From contig JAOMCQ010000006.1 of the NCBI GenBank assembly GCA_028345095.1, forward strand, positions 1 to 50,350: a DNA stretch of 50,350 nt. The letters are read 5' to 3'. A model generated the notes under the pieces. The model had not been told where the DNA came from. It saw only the letters and a list, made by a program, of their open reading frames with translations, and ran no database searches. Below are positions 43,433 through 50,350 of the stretch, one piece after another. Within the stretch, counting starts at the first letter, position 1. Each line of letters opens with the position of its first letter. This DNA comes from Candidatus Nitrosopelagicus sp. (GTDB taxonomy: Archaea; Thermoproteota; Nitrososphaeria; Nitrososphaerales; Nitrosopumilaceae). The translations under genes and the position numbers were made by a program.

Positions 43433-44589
43433 TCTAAAAGTTCAATCTCCTTTTCAATTAATTCTTCATACGTTTCTTCAAATTCAAGTTCAATAGAATC
43501 ATTTTTCTTCAATGATAAAATAAATGGAAAGAAAAATGTTGCAAAGGTACTATTTGATACATGAAGTTTTTTAGATAATGTTGAACCAATAGCTTTGATT
43601 TTCGCGCCATCCCATCGTAATCTATTCAACAAGGGCCAAGAGAGATTATACTGAGTGTATCTAGCAGAAGAATCTTTTTCATAAAGTGATAGTAAAATTG
43701 AATCAAGGTAACGTAGTAATCTCCAATTTTGTGTTTTCATTATTTTTCCATAAAGTAAATCAGCTTCTGAAATAATTTCTAGTGATTTAGATATTTTATC
43801 TGAAGATAGATTACTAGTAATAATACTTGAATAAAATGCATTAATTTTTTCTCTAGGATCAATTCTTAAAGAGAATAAAACAACTCTTGCTTCCTCAAGT
43901 GACTGTGATTTAAAAAATGTATTTAATCCATCTTCGATGTTTAGAGATTCAAATGATTTTTCAGTATTAGGTTCAAATCCAGTAACTAATGCTTGTGCAG
44001 AGTTTATCATAGAACGAATATCACCTTTTGAATCAGTAATTAATTTTATCAACCTTCCAGGATTAATTTTTGCTTTTTCTTTTTCTAATATCATGTCAAG
44101 ATATAATTTAAGAAATCTAGGCGACAATGGATTAATCTGTAAAGTTTTTACAACTTTTTTTATTTTCTTCATTTTATCAGAAGAACCATAATTACCAGCA
44201 AGTATAATTGGAACAGTTGGTTCTTTTAAGATGTTAATGAGAGCTTCAACTCCTCCATAATCAGAACGTCCATGTATCCCATCTACTTCATCAATGAAAA
44301 TCATGGGTTCACCAAGAACAGTTTGATTTCCAAGTACAGGAGTTAGTATTTCTTGAATATTTTTTTTATTTCTAACATCACTTGCGTTAAGACTAATCAT
44401 GTCATAACCAAATTGTTTTCCTGCAAGAAAGCACATTGTTGTTTTTCCAATTCCAGGAGGACCAATCAATAATAGTGGTTTTGTTCCTTTTTTCCATTTT
44501 CCAAACCATTCAACAAATTGTTTTCTAGCATCTTCATTTCCAACCATATCAAAAATATTTTGAGGTCGGTATTTTTCTGACCACATCAT
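43429..44589 (-). CDS. rfcL: Replication factor C large subunit
   Basis: Clamp loader subunit that opens the PCNA ring. 386 residues from ATG 44589. AAA+ motifs: MWSEKYRPQN at the start, Walker A GPPGIGKT (43-50), Walker B MIFIDEVDG (D100, E101) and the sensor-1 region IILAGNYG. Archaeal RFC-L is usually 400-500 residues and ends in a PCNA-binding PIP box; this one ends in an acidic tail (LEFEETYEELIEKEIELLE) with no such motif. GTG 44598, within the stop overlap with the upstream gene, could add three residues. Confidence 0.92.
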   Translation of the reverse strand: MMWSEKYRPQNIFDMVGNEDARKQFVEWFGKWKKGTKPLLLIGPPGIGKTTMCFLAGKQFGYDMISLNASDVRNKKNIQEILTPVLGNQTVLGEPMIFIDEVDGIHGRSDYGGVEALINILKEPTVPIILAGNYGSSDKMKKIKKVVKTLQINPLSPRFLKLYLDMILEKEKAKINPGRLIKLITDSKGDIRSMINSAQALVTGFEPNTEKSFESLNIEDGLNTFFKSQSLEEARVVLFSLRIDPREKINAFYSSIITSNLSSDKISKSLEIISEADLLYGKIMKTQNWRLLRYLDSILLSLYEKDSSARYTQYNLSWPLLNRLRWDGAKIKAIGSTLSKKLHVSNSTFATFFFPFILSLKKNDSIELEFEETYEELIEKEIELLE

Positions 44590-44594
44590 TTGTA

Positions 44595-45716
44595 TCACTT
44601 GGTAGGAAGGTTTTGAGTCAAATCTGACCAGATATTTTCTTCTTGGAGTTTTTTATACCAAAATAGATTATAGTGTTCAACAGTTAGGAACAAAAATTCT
44701 AAGAATTTTCGATGTGAGAAACTATCCGGGAGTTTTTCAAGAGCAGCTCTAGCATCATTAAGATATGATTCACTGTGATTCATGGTCTCTTCAAATCCAC
44801 TCTTTACATCATTCATTTTTAGAGAATAGAACAGTGGCCATGATGGTATTTTAGCTGCTTTATCCCTAATGCTGTCTTCAATTTCATTTCCACATCCAAC
44901 AGATTCTGCGGCTTTTGCCATTCCGGTATAAAATATATCAGCTAATGGTTCACGGTTTAATGCCATATTTCTACCAGCTGTGCCCATGACAGAACGATAT
45001 TTCTTGTAACTCTCAACTAATTCTTCTTCTGTAATTGATATTGGTTTATCTTTTAATTTCGTATCAAGGTATTGTCCAATTCTTGCTTGCTTGAATCCTT
45101 CTTCAAATTCTTTTAATACATCTTCACCACCTTTTGAAATTTTTTCTCTTGCAAGTTTTAGAATATATGGATTCATTAGTTTGTAATCATCAAGATATTC
45201 CAAATCCTCATCTTTGTCTACAATTCTATCCATTGGTTCACTAAGATCTATTGCAATTATGTGACCATCTACAATATCCTCGCGCATGTTAGTACTTGGA
45301 TCATCTTTAAAGTAATCAGTTGACGCATCAAAAAGACCATTGAATACAGGAAATGTCATTTTTACAAAATTTGAGTTTAGAATTCTAAGAACTCTATCGT
45401 GTAGGGTATCAAAATCAGATAGTTTCGATTTGATAGGATCTATTTCAGAAGCATTAAGAATAATTTCTGTAGAACCAACTTCTTCTGCAAATTTTTGTTG
45501 TGTTGTATTAGGAGATTCATCTGAATTTATTTGATCATGAAGGTTTTTTGCAAATCTCTTAGCAAATTCTGGAAAAGTGTTTTCTGCTTCTTCTTTATAA
45601 TGATTAAACTGTTTGAACCCTTTTGATTTGAATAAACCTTGTTTTATGATTTGTTTTCCAGGTTTAGTTCCCATCAATGCACTTTTACTAAAAATTGATT
45701 CGTCTTTTCCACTCAC
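44595..45716 (-). CDS. Unknown protein coupled to rfcL
   Basis: 373 residues; I do not recognise the family. No signal or membrane segments. The N-terminus is basic (KPGKQIIKQGLFKSKGFKQ), followed by long, charged helical stretches and a C-terminal region rich in aromatic residues (FLEFLFLTVEHYNLFWYKKLQ). Its GTG start has a TATA box 26 bases upstream. Its TGA lies next to the rfcL start, so it appears to be the first gene of a clamp-loader operon. A role near replication is inferred only from this coupling. Confidence 0.75.
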   Translation of the reverse strand: MSGKDESIFSKSALMGTKPGKQIIKQGLFKSKGFKQFNHYKEEAENTFPEFAKRFAKNLHDQINSDESPNTTQQKFAEEVGSTEIILNASEIDPIKSKLSDFDTLHDRVLRILNSNFVKMTFPVFNGLFDASTDYFKDDPSTNMREDIVDGHIIAIDLSEPMDRIVDKDEDLEYLDDYKLMNPYILKLAREKISKGGEDVLKEFEEGFKQARIGQYLDTKLKDKPISITEEELVESYKKYRSVMGTAGRNMALNREPLADIFYTGMAKAAESVGCGNEIEDSIRDKAAKIPSWPLFYSLKMNDVKSGFEETMNHSESYLNDARAALEKLPDSFSHRKFLEFLFLTVEHYNLFWYKKLQEENIWSDLTQNLPTK

Positions 45717-45738
45717 AAAAAGTTATTAACAAATTGCT

Positions 45739-45746
45739 ATTTATGC
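45739..45746 (-). promoter_or_regulatory. TATA box of the rfcL cluster
   Basis: Minus-strand CATAAATA is centred about 26 bases before the GTG at 45716, and supports GTG as the leaderless start of the three-gene unit. Confidence 0.55.
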
Positions 45747-45759
45747 CTTCAAAGATCCA

Positions 45760-46233
45760 TTACAGTCGTCTAAACTCTGCAGCCCCTTTTTCTGTAATTT
45801 TTAGTTGTATTGACTTTCCAAAAGGACCACTTTTTTCTACTGGCATCATAAAGCGTTTTTTTTCAAGATCTTGTAAAATAGTATCTAAATTATTTGTTGA
45901 AAGATTTGCTCTTTGTTGAAGTTCTTCAAATTTTGAAATATTTGTCATTAGTAAACCAAGCACAATTTTTTCTTTAGACCAATTTTTTGTTGAGAATTCT
46001 TCTTTACGCGGTGATTCTTCAAAATTGTCAGGAGAAGATTCTTGGAATCTGTTAGAAGAAGATTCTTGGAATCTGTCAGGAGAAGATTCTTGGAAGAAAT
46101 TTTCGCGAGGAGTCTCAGGGCGAGTAGAGACATTTTGTTTAAGACCAACACGTTTCAATACTCTAGGAAGTATTCTGGCAAGTGGTATGATCAAAAATAT
46201 GAGCAAATAGATCCATGAATAATTTTCTTCCAT
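45760..46233 (-). CDS. Membrane-anchored winged-helix protein with tandem repeats
   Basis: 157 residues. One N-terminal membrane helix (about 7-24, WIYLLIFLIIPLARILP) is followed by a basic stretch (RVLKRVGLK). Next is a low-complexity linker with repeated FQESSPDR-like units (about 46-75), then a winged-helix domain (about 83-157: KIVLGLLMTNISKFEELQQRANLSTNNLDTILQDLEKKRFMMPVEK). The wing and C-terminal ITEKGAAEF resemble MarR/PadR-type folds. A membrane-tethered DNA-binding protein is the simplest reading; release by proteolysis is speculation. Linker repeats are exact 24-base DNA repeats. Confidence 0.78.
   Translation of the reverse strand: MEENYSWIYLLIFLIIPLARILPRVLKRVGLKQNVSTRPETPRENFFQESSPDRFQESSSNRFQESSPDNFEESPRKEEFSTKNWSKEKIVLGLLMTNISKFEELQQRANLSTNNLDTILQDLEKKRFMMPVEKSGPFGKSIQLKITEKGAAEFRRL
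46031..46095. repeat. 24-base tandem repeat in the winged-helix gene linker
   Basis: Plus-strand units GGAGAAGATTCTTGGAATCTGTTA-like: copy 1 at 46031-46054, copy 2 at 46055-46078 (two base changes), and a 17-base partial copy 3 at 46079-46095. A more diverged copy may precede it at 46013-46030. Each unit encodes eight residues (FQESSPDR type), so slippage would lengthen or shorten the linker in frame. Confidence 0.85.
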
Positions 46234-46278
46234 ATTATATCATTTTAATTCGAAAGTAATAATGTATGTGTTAAGTTT

Positions 46279-46599
46279 CTATGAAGATTGTGAAAAAACA
46301 CGATATTCACCTATTATAGTATTACATTTATGACAAGTATACTGACCTCTTTCAATTAAAATTAGTCCATTAGCAACTGGTTCATTTGGTTTTTCTTCTA
46401 TCTGTATTTTAGTTGGTCCATCAAATTCAGAATCACAGGTTTTGCAAAAATGTTTTAACATTTTTACAGGATCAAGTTTTTCAAGTGATGCCAAGAAATG
46501 TTTGTCTATATTTGGTACAAGTTTTGATTTTGAGACTTCATCATCAGTAAGTTCTGCACTAACCCATCCACCTGAACCTTGTAATTCTATTACTGTCAA
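46279..46599 (-). CDS. Small zinc-ribbon-like protein
   Basis: 106 residues from a TTG start at 46599. Two CxxC pairs, CKTCDSEFDG (about 49-58) and CHKCNTIIGEY (about 88-98), could form a zinc ribbon. The linker between them contains EEKPNEPVANGLILIERGQYT. The N-terminus (IELQGSGGWVSAELTD) is beta-like. No family recognised. It stands alone and is divergent from the phosphatase gene at 46689. Confidence 0.65.
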   Translation of the reverse strand: MTVIELQGSGGWVSAELTDDEVSKSKLVPNIDKHFLASLEKLDPVKMLKHFCKTCDSEFDGPTKIQIEEKPNEPVANGLILIERGQYTCHKCNTIIGEYRVFSQSS

Positions 46600-46688
46600 T
46601 ATGATCTGTTTTTTATAAGCATGAATAAAGAGGTTTTCAAAAAAATGGAAATGCTCTTCAACTTAAATTATCCACAAAATTGAAAATC

Positions 46689-47489
46689 ATGATGAATACA
46701 AATCAAATTTTGAAAGAGGCATCAAGAAGAATTTATGAGGCTGTAAAGGATATGGCAGGTACTGAAAAGGCCGCAGGAGATTTTGGAAAAGGTGCAGGAG
46801 GAGACATTTCAAGAAATATCGATATTACTGCAGAAAATACTGTTTTAGATTATCTAAAAGAAATTAATTTTGAATGTGTAGTTTTAGGAGAAGAATGTGG
46901 TCGTGTAGAATTATCAGATAAGCCTAGAGGATTTGTTATAATGGATGCAATTGATGGTTCTGCAAATGCAGTTAGAGGTGTACCATTTTTTTGTTCATCA
47001 TTAGCATTTGCAACAGAAAATAGATTAAGTTCTATTACAGATGGAGTAATTACAAATCTTTCAACAGGTCAGATGTATTCAGCATCACAAGGAAAAGGAG
47101 CATTTATGGATGATAAACAGATTTCAGTTTACAAAGGAATTCCATTATACAAAATAGTTGGAGTGAATACTTCAGGTGCCTCACAAGAAATAATGAAAAA
47201 ATTACAACCAGTTTTTGAAAATCATAGTCATACAAGACATTTTGGTGCAAATGCTTTGGAGATGGCAATGTTTGCACAAGGATTAATTGATATTTTCATT
47301 GATTTGAGAGATAAGATAAGAATTCAAGACATTGCAGCAGGATACATAATTGTAAAAGAAGCAGGAGGTTTACTTTTAGATGAAAAATTTAATTCTCTTG
47401 ATGCAGATCTAAGTTATGAAACAAGAGTTTCTTTTGTAGCTGCTTCCAATCAAGAAATTTTAGATGATATATTTCCAAATAGAAATTAA
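46689..47489 (+). CDS. Inositol monophosphatase/fructose-1,6-bisphosphatase family enzyme
   Basis: 266 residues from ATG 46689. Metal-binding motifs: GEECGRVE (E of the first site), VIMDAIDGSANAVRGVPF (the DxIDGT/S-x-N signature) and the C-terminal IRIQDIAAGYIIVKEAGG. Archaeal members hydrolyse inositol phosphate and often fructose-1,6-bisphosphate, so a gluconeogenic role is possible. The TATA-like TTAAATTAT lies about 26 bases before this ATG; the longer TTG start at 46680 would overlap less well. Confidence 0.88.
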   Translation: MMNTNQILKEASRRIYEAVKDMAGTEKAAGDFGKGAGGDISRNIDITAENTVLDYLKEINFECVVLGEECGRVELSDKPRGFVIMDAIDGSANAVRGVPFFCSSLAFATENRLSSITDGVITNLSTGQMYSASQGKGAFMDDKQISVYKGIPLYKIVGVNTSGASQEIMKKLQPVFENHSHTRHFGANALEMAMFAQGLIDIFIDLRDKIRIQDIAAGYIIVKEAGGLLLDEKFNSLDADLSYETRVSFVAASNQEILDDIFPNRN

Positions 47490-47492
47490 GTT

Positions 47493-48329
47493 TTATCCGT
47501 AGGATTCGTATTTGACTTCAAAAGTTCCATCTTCATGTGGGTTATCTCTATTAACAAATCCTCTAGGAGATACATAATCCATTACACCATCAATTGTTCC
47601 TTGATAACCACAAATGTAGATTCTAGTATTCTCAGGAGTGACTTTTTCTCCGACTAGTTCATCTAGTGGAGAAACACCTTGCGCGTTTTCTTTAAAAAAT
47701 GACTCAACTCTTCCTGTTTGACCATTCCATGCTCTGTTATAGTATTCTTTTGGTCTACTGATTGCAGATCTGTAAAGAAAATTCCATTCATTTAATCCTC
47801 GCTCTTTACTTTCATTTTCAAAGTCTGTTAAAAGACGTTTATAGCTTAATTCATCTATGTAGCTTGCCCCATGTAATATAACAAGTTGTCTTTTATCATT
47901 AGTGTCATGAAAGTGATGTGCAAAAGCAATGAATGGTGCAAGACCAGTTCCACCACCAACACAAACAACTCTTCTATTATCAGGTTGTCCATTAGAATAT
48001 TTATCTTCAATTAACAAATCTTCACCGGTAGGATCACCAAGCAATACTTCATCTCCAACACTTAGATAGAATAATTCAGTAGTTACACGTCCAGGTAATG
48101 GTTTTCTAACCCATCTTATTACAAATTCAAAATAATCTCTATTTTCAGCATGAGATGCAATGGAATATGCACGTTTTACAATTTTATTTTCAGCAGCTAC
48201 TGGTAATCCAATAGTAAGAAATTGACCAGTTTCATATTTTGGCATACCATTTACTGGGACAAGTCGAATCACAACTAGATCTTCTTTCAATAATTCCGTA
48301 TAGATGATTTTTGCTTTTGTGTCAGCCAT
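47493..48329 (-). CDS. Ferredoxin--NADP(+) reductase type flavoprotein
   Basis: 278 residues. The FAD-binding motif RAYSIAS (about 54-60) is followed by the NAD(P)-binding GGGTGLAPFIAFAHHF (about 122-137) and the C-terminal ICGYQGTIDGVMDYV, the standard FNR layout. No ferredoxin domain is fused. It could exchange electrons between ferredoxin and NADPH, which the carbon-fixation cycle needs. The acceptor is inferred, not shown. TATA-like ACATTTATCC lies about 32 bases before the start. Confidence 0.88.
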   Translation of the reverse strand: MADTKAKIIYTELLKEDLVVIRLVPVNGMPKYETGQFLTIGLPVAAENKIVKRAYSIASHAENRDYFEFVIRWVRKPLPGRVTTELFYLSVGDEVLLGDPTGEDLLIEDKYSNGQPDNRRVVCVGGGTGLAPFIAFAHHFHDTNDKRQLVILHGASYIDELSYKRLLTDFENESKERGLNEWNFLYRSAISRPKEYYNRAWNGQTGRVESFFKENAQGVSPLDELVGEKVTPENTRIYICGYQGTIDGVMDYVSPRGFVNRDNPHEDGTFEVKYESYG

Positions 48330-48424
48330 GTGAGAAAAGTTTCTTGATTTGGATAAATGTATTTCTCTTCAGATATTAACAGTATTGCTTATATTTACAA
48401 AATGATCCAGCCAAGATTGACGAC

Positions 48425-48589
48425 ATGGCAAAAATAACATGCATGGATTATGGATTTGACTGCCCATATGTAATAGAAGGCGAGGTTGAACATGTCATTG
48501 GGGAATACCAAAAACATAGTACCGATGAACATGGGATAGAATATTCCTTAGAAGCACTAACTCAAGTGATTTTAAGACAACAGGGATAG
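48425..48589 (+). CDS. DUF1059 family small protein (54 aa)
   Basis: A short frame coding for 54 residues: MAKITCMDYGFDCPYVIEGE at the start, then EVEHVIGEYQKHSTDEHGIEYSLEAL and RQQG at the end. The CxxYGFDC-like opening and the HxxxxHG/EHG histidines match the DUF1059 family. Two cysteines and two to three histidines suggest metal binding. CTTATATTTA at 48389-48398 is a good TATA box about 32 bases upstream. It lies between the divergent reductase gene and the convergent hemA gene. Confidence 0.8.
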   Translation: MAKITCMDYGFDCPYVIEGEVEHVIGEYQKHSTDEHGIEYSLEALTQVILRQQG

Positions 48590-48594
48590 AAAAA

Positions 48595-49665
48595 TTAGAC
48601 TCTTTTCATTGAAGCAGATAAAATTGGTAATTCTTTTGAGATGATTTTTTCAATAGCAGGTACTATGCCAGATCTTAGTTTTGCATTTTCTTCATAAATT
48701 TCAGCAACCTGATCCCTGAATAGTAATTTAATTCCAGGCAATTCCATAATAGTTTCTTCAACAGCTCTTGGTTCAGATATGTCTAAGATTAGAGTGCCTT
48801 TTTTCTTTTCTTTCATTACTAGCTTTATTCGTTCAAGATCAATTAAGAAGTAATCAGCAGTAGTTGCAACTATAATAATATCAAATTTATCAAAACCAGA
48901 CAATACATCTACAAATTCGATTGGAGTTCCCCCTAAAATTTGAGAGAAATTTGTAGCACGGTCAATAGTTTTACTAGTTACTTGGAAAGGAATTTGCTTT
49001 TGACCTAGTGTTTTTGCAACCATTGCAGCTGATTCACCTGTACCAATAAGCAATACCTTCTTTTTTGCATCCAAACCAACCTTATCTTCTATCAGATGTA
49101 ATGCTACATCACCTAATGACAAAACTTCTTTATGAATTTCAGTTGAATCTCTGATGGAATTAGCAAGTCTAATTACACTATCAAATAATTTATTAAGAAT
49201 TTTTCCAGAAGCACCAGATTTTTTTGAGTCTTCTAAAGATTTTTTAATTTCTTCATAAACTTCTTGCTTACCTACAACTACAGAATCTAGTCCACAAGCT
49301 AATCGTAATAGATGTAAGTAAACATCATCATCTTTGAAAACTTCTAGTGTTTGATCAAAGTGATCAATATCAATTTGTTCTATGTTAGAATTTTGTTGCC
49401 ATGTTTCTTTCATTTGATTAATTATCAAACCTTTTCCTTCAGGCCTTCTTGCGTCAGTAGAATCATCAGTTTCAAGATTACTAACGGTGAAAATTTCAAC
49501 TCTACTTGATGTTTGAATTATAATACATTCCTCAACACCAGGAATTTTTTTAAATGCTTCGGATGCTGCGTTTACATCCTTGAATGAAAATCTAGCAAGA
49601 GAGTGTAGAGGAACATTTTTGAAAGTAACACGTGCATTTAAAACATCAAATTTAACTTCACTCAT
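48595..49665 (-). CDS. hemA: Glutamyl-tRNA reductase (catalytic Cys replaced by Ser)
   Basis: First step of the C5 tetrapyrrole pathway, glutamyl-tRNA to glutamate-1-semialdehyde. 356 residues with the family layout. An N-terminal catalytic domain carries IIIQTSSRVEIF, and YLHLLRLACGLDSVVVGKQE follows. The NADPH-binding domain has VLLIGTGESAAMVAKTL (about 195-211), and the C-terminal dimerisation helices are short. In most known reductases the motif is S/T-C-N-R with the catalytic Cys; here codons TCA AGT give S53-S54. The usual G-E-x-Q reads G-K-Q-E (132-135). Assignment to the family is firm; activity is uncertain. Confidence 0.85.
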   Translation of the reverse strand: MSEVKFDVLNARVTFKNVPLHSLARFSFKDVNAASEAFKKIPGVEECIIIQTSSRVEIFTVSNLETDDSTDARRPEGKGLIINQMKETWQQNSNIEQIDIDHFDQTLEVFKDDDVYLHLLRLACGLDSVVVGKQEVYEEIKKSLEDSKKSGASGKILNKLFDSVIRLANSIRDSTEIHKEVLSLGDVALHLIEDKVGLDAKKKVLLIGTGESAAMVAKTLGQKQIPFQVTSKTIDRATNFSQILGGTPIEFVDVLSGFDKFDIIIVATTADYFLIDLERIKLVMKEKKKGTLILDISEPRAVEETIMELPGIKLLFRDQVAEIYEENAKLRSGIVPAIEKIISKELPILSASMKRV

Positions 49666-49670
49666 TCAAA

Positions 49671-50345
49671 TCAATCTCTTAATTTTTCTCTTCCACCTTT
49701 AGCAGTTCTAAATACATTCATTCCAAGATAATAATTTTCATGTAGTGAGTCCAAGTATGTAAGATCTTGTTCAACTTTTTGAATATCTTCAGGTAATGAT
49801 TCAGGATCGTTTCTTAAACGTTCTAATTTTGCTTGTAACTCATCACCAAGAACAGTTATTCCAGTTTCATAATTGGAAGTTCCACCATAACGTTCATCTA
49901 AAATATTTTGAGGATCGTAAACAGGTGTTGTATCTTCATAATTGAGAGCTTTTCTTGTAATATCATCTTTTTCATCTTCAGATAAAATTGGTTTTGGGAA
50001 TCGATCCACTTTATCCAAAAAGAATTCTGGTTCTCCCATCTCTCTTCTAAATATAATCTCAGTTTTTCTTTTATTAGAAAAATCTGGTACTTTAGGTGCA
50101 TCAGTCTTTACTTCGTCTGCAATTGCCTTGAATTCATCTTCAGCTGCTTTTGCTGCAGCCTCTTTCAATTCTTTAGCTTTTGCAATTGCTTTTTCTGCTG
50201 CGGCTTGTGCTTTTTCTGCAGCTTGTGCTGCAGCTTCAGCATCTTTAGATGCTTTGAGAGATTTTTTACCATTATCTTTTTTTGGTTCTTCATCTGATTT
50301 TGGAACTTCTTTAACATCAGATTCTTTTTTGTCGTCAGACATCAT
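49671..50345 (-). CDS. Ala/Lys-rich coiled-coil protein upstream of hemA
   Basis: 224 residues, unknown family. A charged N-terminus (SDDKKESDVKEVPKSDEEPKKD) leads to an Ala-rich heptad-like coiled coil (about 30-75: AAAQAAEKAQAAAEKAIAKAK). A more ordered C-terminal half follows (IIFRREMGEPEFFLDKVDRFPKPIL, LQAKLERLRNDPESLPEDIQKVEQDLTYLDSLHENYYLGMNVF). No membrane segment. It ends 5 bases before hemA and is probably co-transcribed with it. The start is near the window edge; 50345 or 50342 are the ATG choices. The upstream promoter region is outside the window. Confidence 0.75.
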   Translation of the reverse strand: MMSDDKKESDVKEVPKSDEEPKKDNGKKSLKASKDAEAAAQAAEKAQAAAEKAIAKAKELKEAAAKAAEDEFKAIADEVKTDAPKVPDFSNKRKTEIIFRREMGEPEFFLDKVDRFPKPILSEDEKDDITRKALNYEDTTPVYDPQNILDERYGGTSNYETGITVLGDELQAKLERLRNDPESLPEDIQKVEQDLTYLDSLHENYYLGMNVFRTAKGGREKLRD

Positions 50346-50350
50346 TTTTC

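Noticed and set aside
46031-46101. Short tandem repeats considered as a CRISPR array
   Set aside because: The units are adjacent with no spacers, lie within a reading frame and encode protein repeats.
45948-46151. Repetitive minus-strand frame (KNLLLTDS repeats)
   Set aside because: It is an out-of-frame reading of the 24-base repeats in the winged-helix gene.
1-50350. Mobile elements, prophage or defence island
   Set aside because: No transposase, integrase, long inverted repeat or typical defence gene was seen; gene content is core and uniform in base composition.

Overview
This window looks like chromosomal DNA from an ammonia-oxidising thaumarchaeon (Nitrososphaerota) close to Nitrosopumilus. 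That is an inference from gene content. It is AT-rich and densely packed. It carries archaeal-type informational genes (L32e, L19e, L30e, P0-type L10, archaeal NusA, Spt5, ABCE1, Trm5, RFC-L, archaeal AlaRS and D-aminoacyl-tRNA deacylase). It also carries a Nuo complex without the NuoEFG NADH module and a three-gene acetyl/propionyl-CoA carboxylase as used in the thaumarchaeal 3-hydroxypropionate/4-hydroxybutyrate cycle. Many genes have a TATA box about 24-28 bases before the start codon, which fits leaderless transcripts.

Layout. 1-3.0 kb: the C-terminal part of a membrane-anchored subtilisin-like protease, then ATP-dependent PEP carboxykinase. 3.1-10 kb: translation block 1 (L32e-L19e, an alkyltransferase and D-aminoacyl-tRNA deacylase on the other strand, SecE-Spt5-L11, an inverted Lrp regulator, L1-L10, then a TRIC/UPF0126 channel and L12 on the opposite strand). 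10-17.8 kb: AlaRS, LeuRS, a geranylgeranyl-reductase-like flavoprotein, a YkgJ-type cysteine cluster protein and a winged-helix protein. 17.8-23 kb: tRNA-Gln, the L30e-NusA-S12-S7 operon, a 42-residue zinc-finger protein, a stand-alone 5S rRNA, ABCE1 and Trm5. 23-28.5 kb: a RimI-type acetyltransferase, a site-2 protease, a possible LarA-like protein, PyrE, a CAT-anticodon tRNA, a heme-oxygenase-fold dimetal enzyme candidate, tRNA-Glu and a polyprenyl diphosphate synthase. 28.4-38.9 kb: the nuo operon in the order A-B-C-D-H-I-J-K-M-L-N. 39-43 kb: peroxiredoxin and the carboxylase. 43-50.3 kb: a three-gene clamp-loader cluster, two small regulatory or zinc proteins, an inositol-phosphatase family enzyme, a ferredoxin-NADP reductase, a DUF1059 protein, glutamyl-tRNA reductase and an Ala/Lys-rich protein.

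How the genes fit together. The carboxylase would feed carbon fixation, and PEP carboxykinase and the IMPase/FBPase-family enzyme fit gluconeogenesis. Polyprenyl synthase plus the geranylgeranyl-reductase-like protein fit archaeal lipid synthesis. Nuo and the ferredoxin reductase handle reducing power. The rest is mostly ribosome and tRNA biology.

No mobile element, CRISPR array or prophage was seen. The most interesting points are: a glutamyl-tRNA reductase in which the catalytic Cys reads as Ser; a heme-oxygenase-like protein whose residues resemble CADD-type dimetal enzymes; a membrane-tethered winged-helix protein with 24-base tandem repeats; a perfect palindrome abutting the lrp TATA box; a tRNA-Gln with C at position 33; and an RFC large subunit without a visible C-terminal PIP box, coupled to two unknown proteins.
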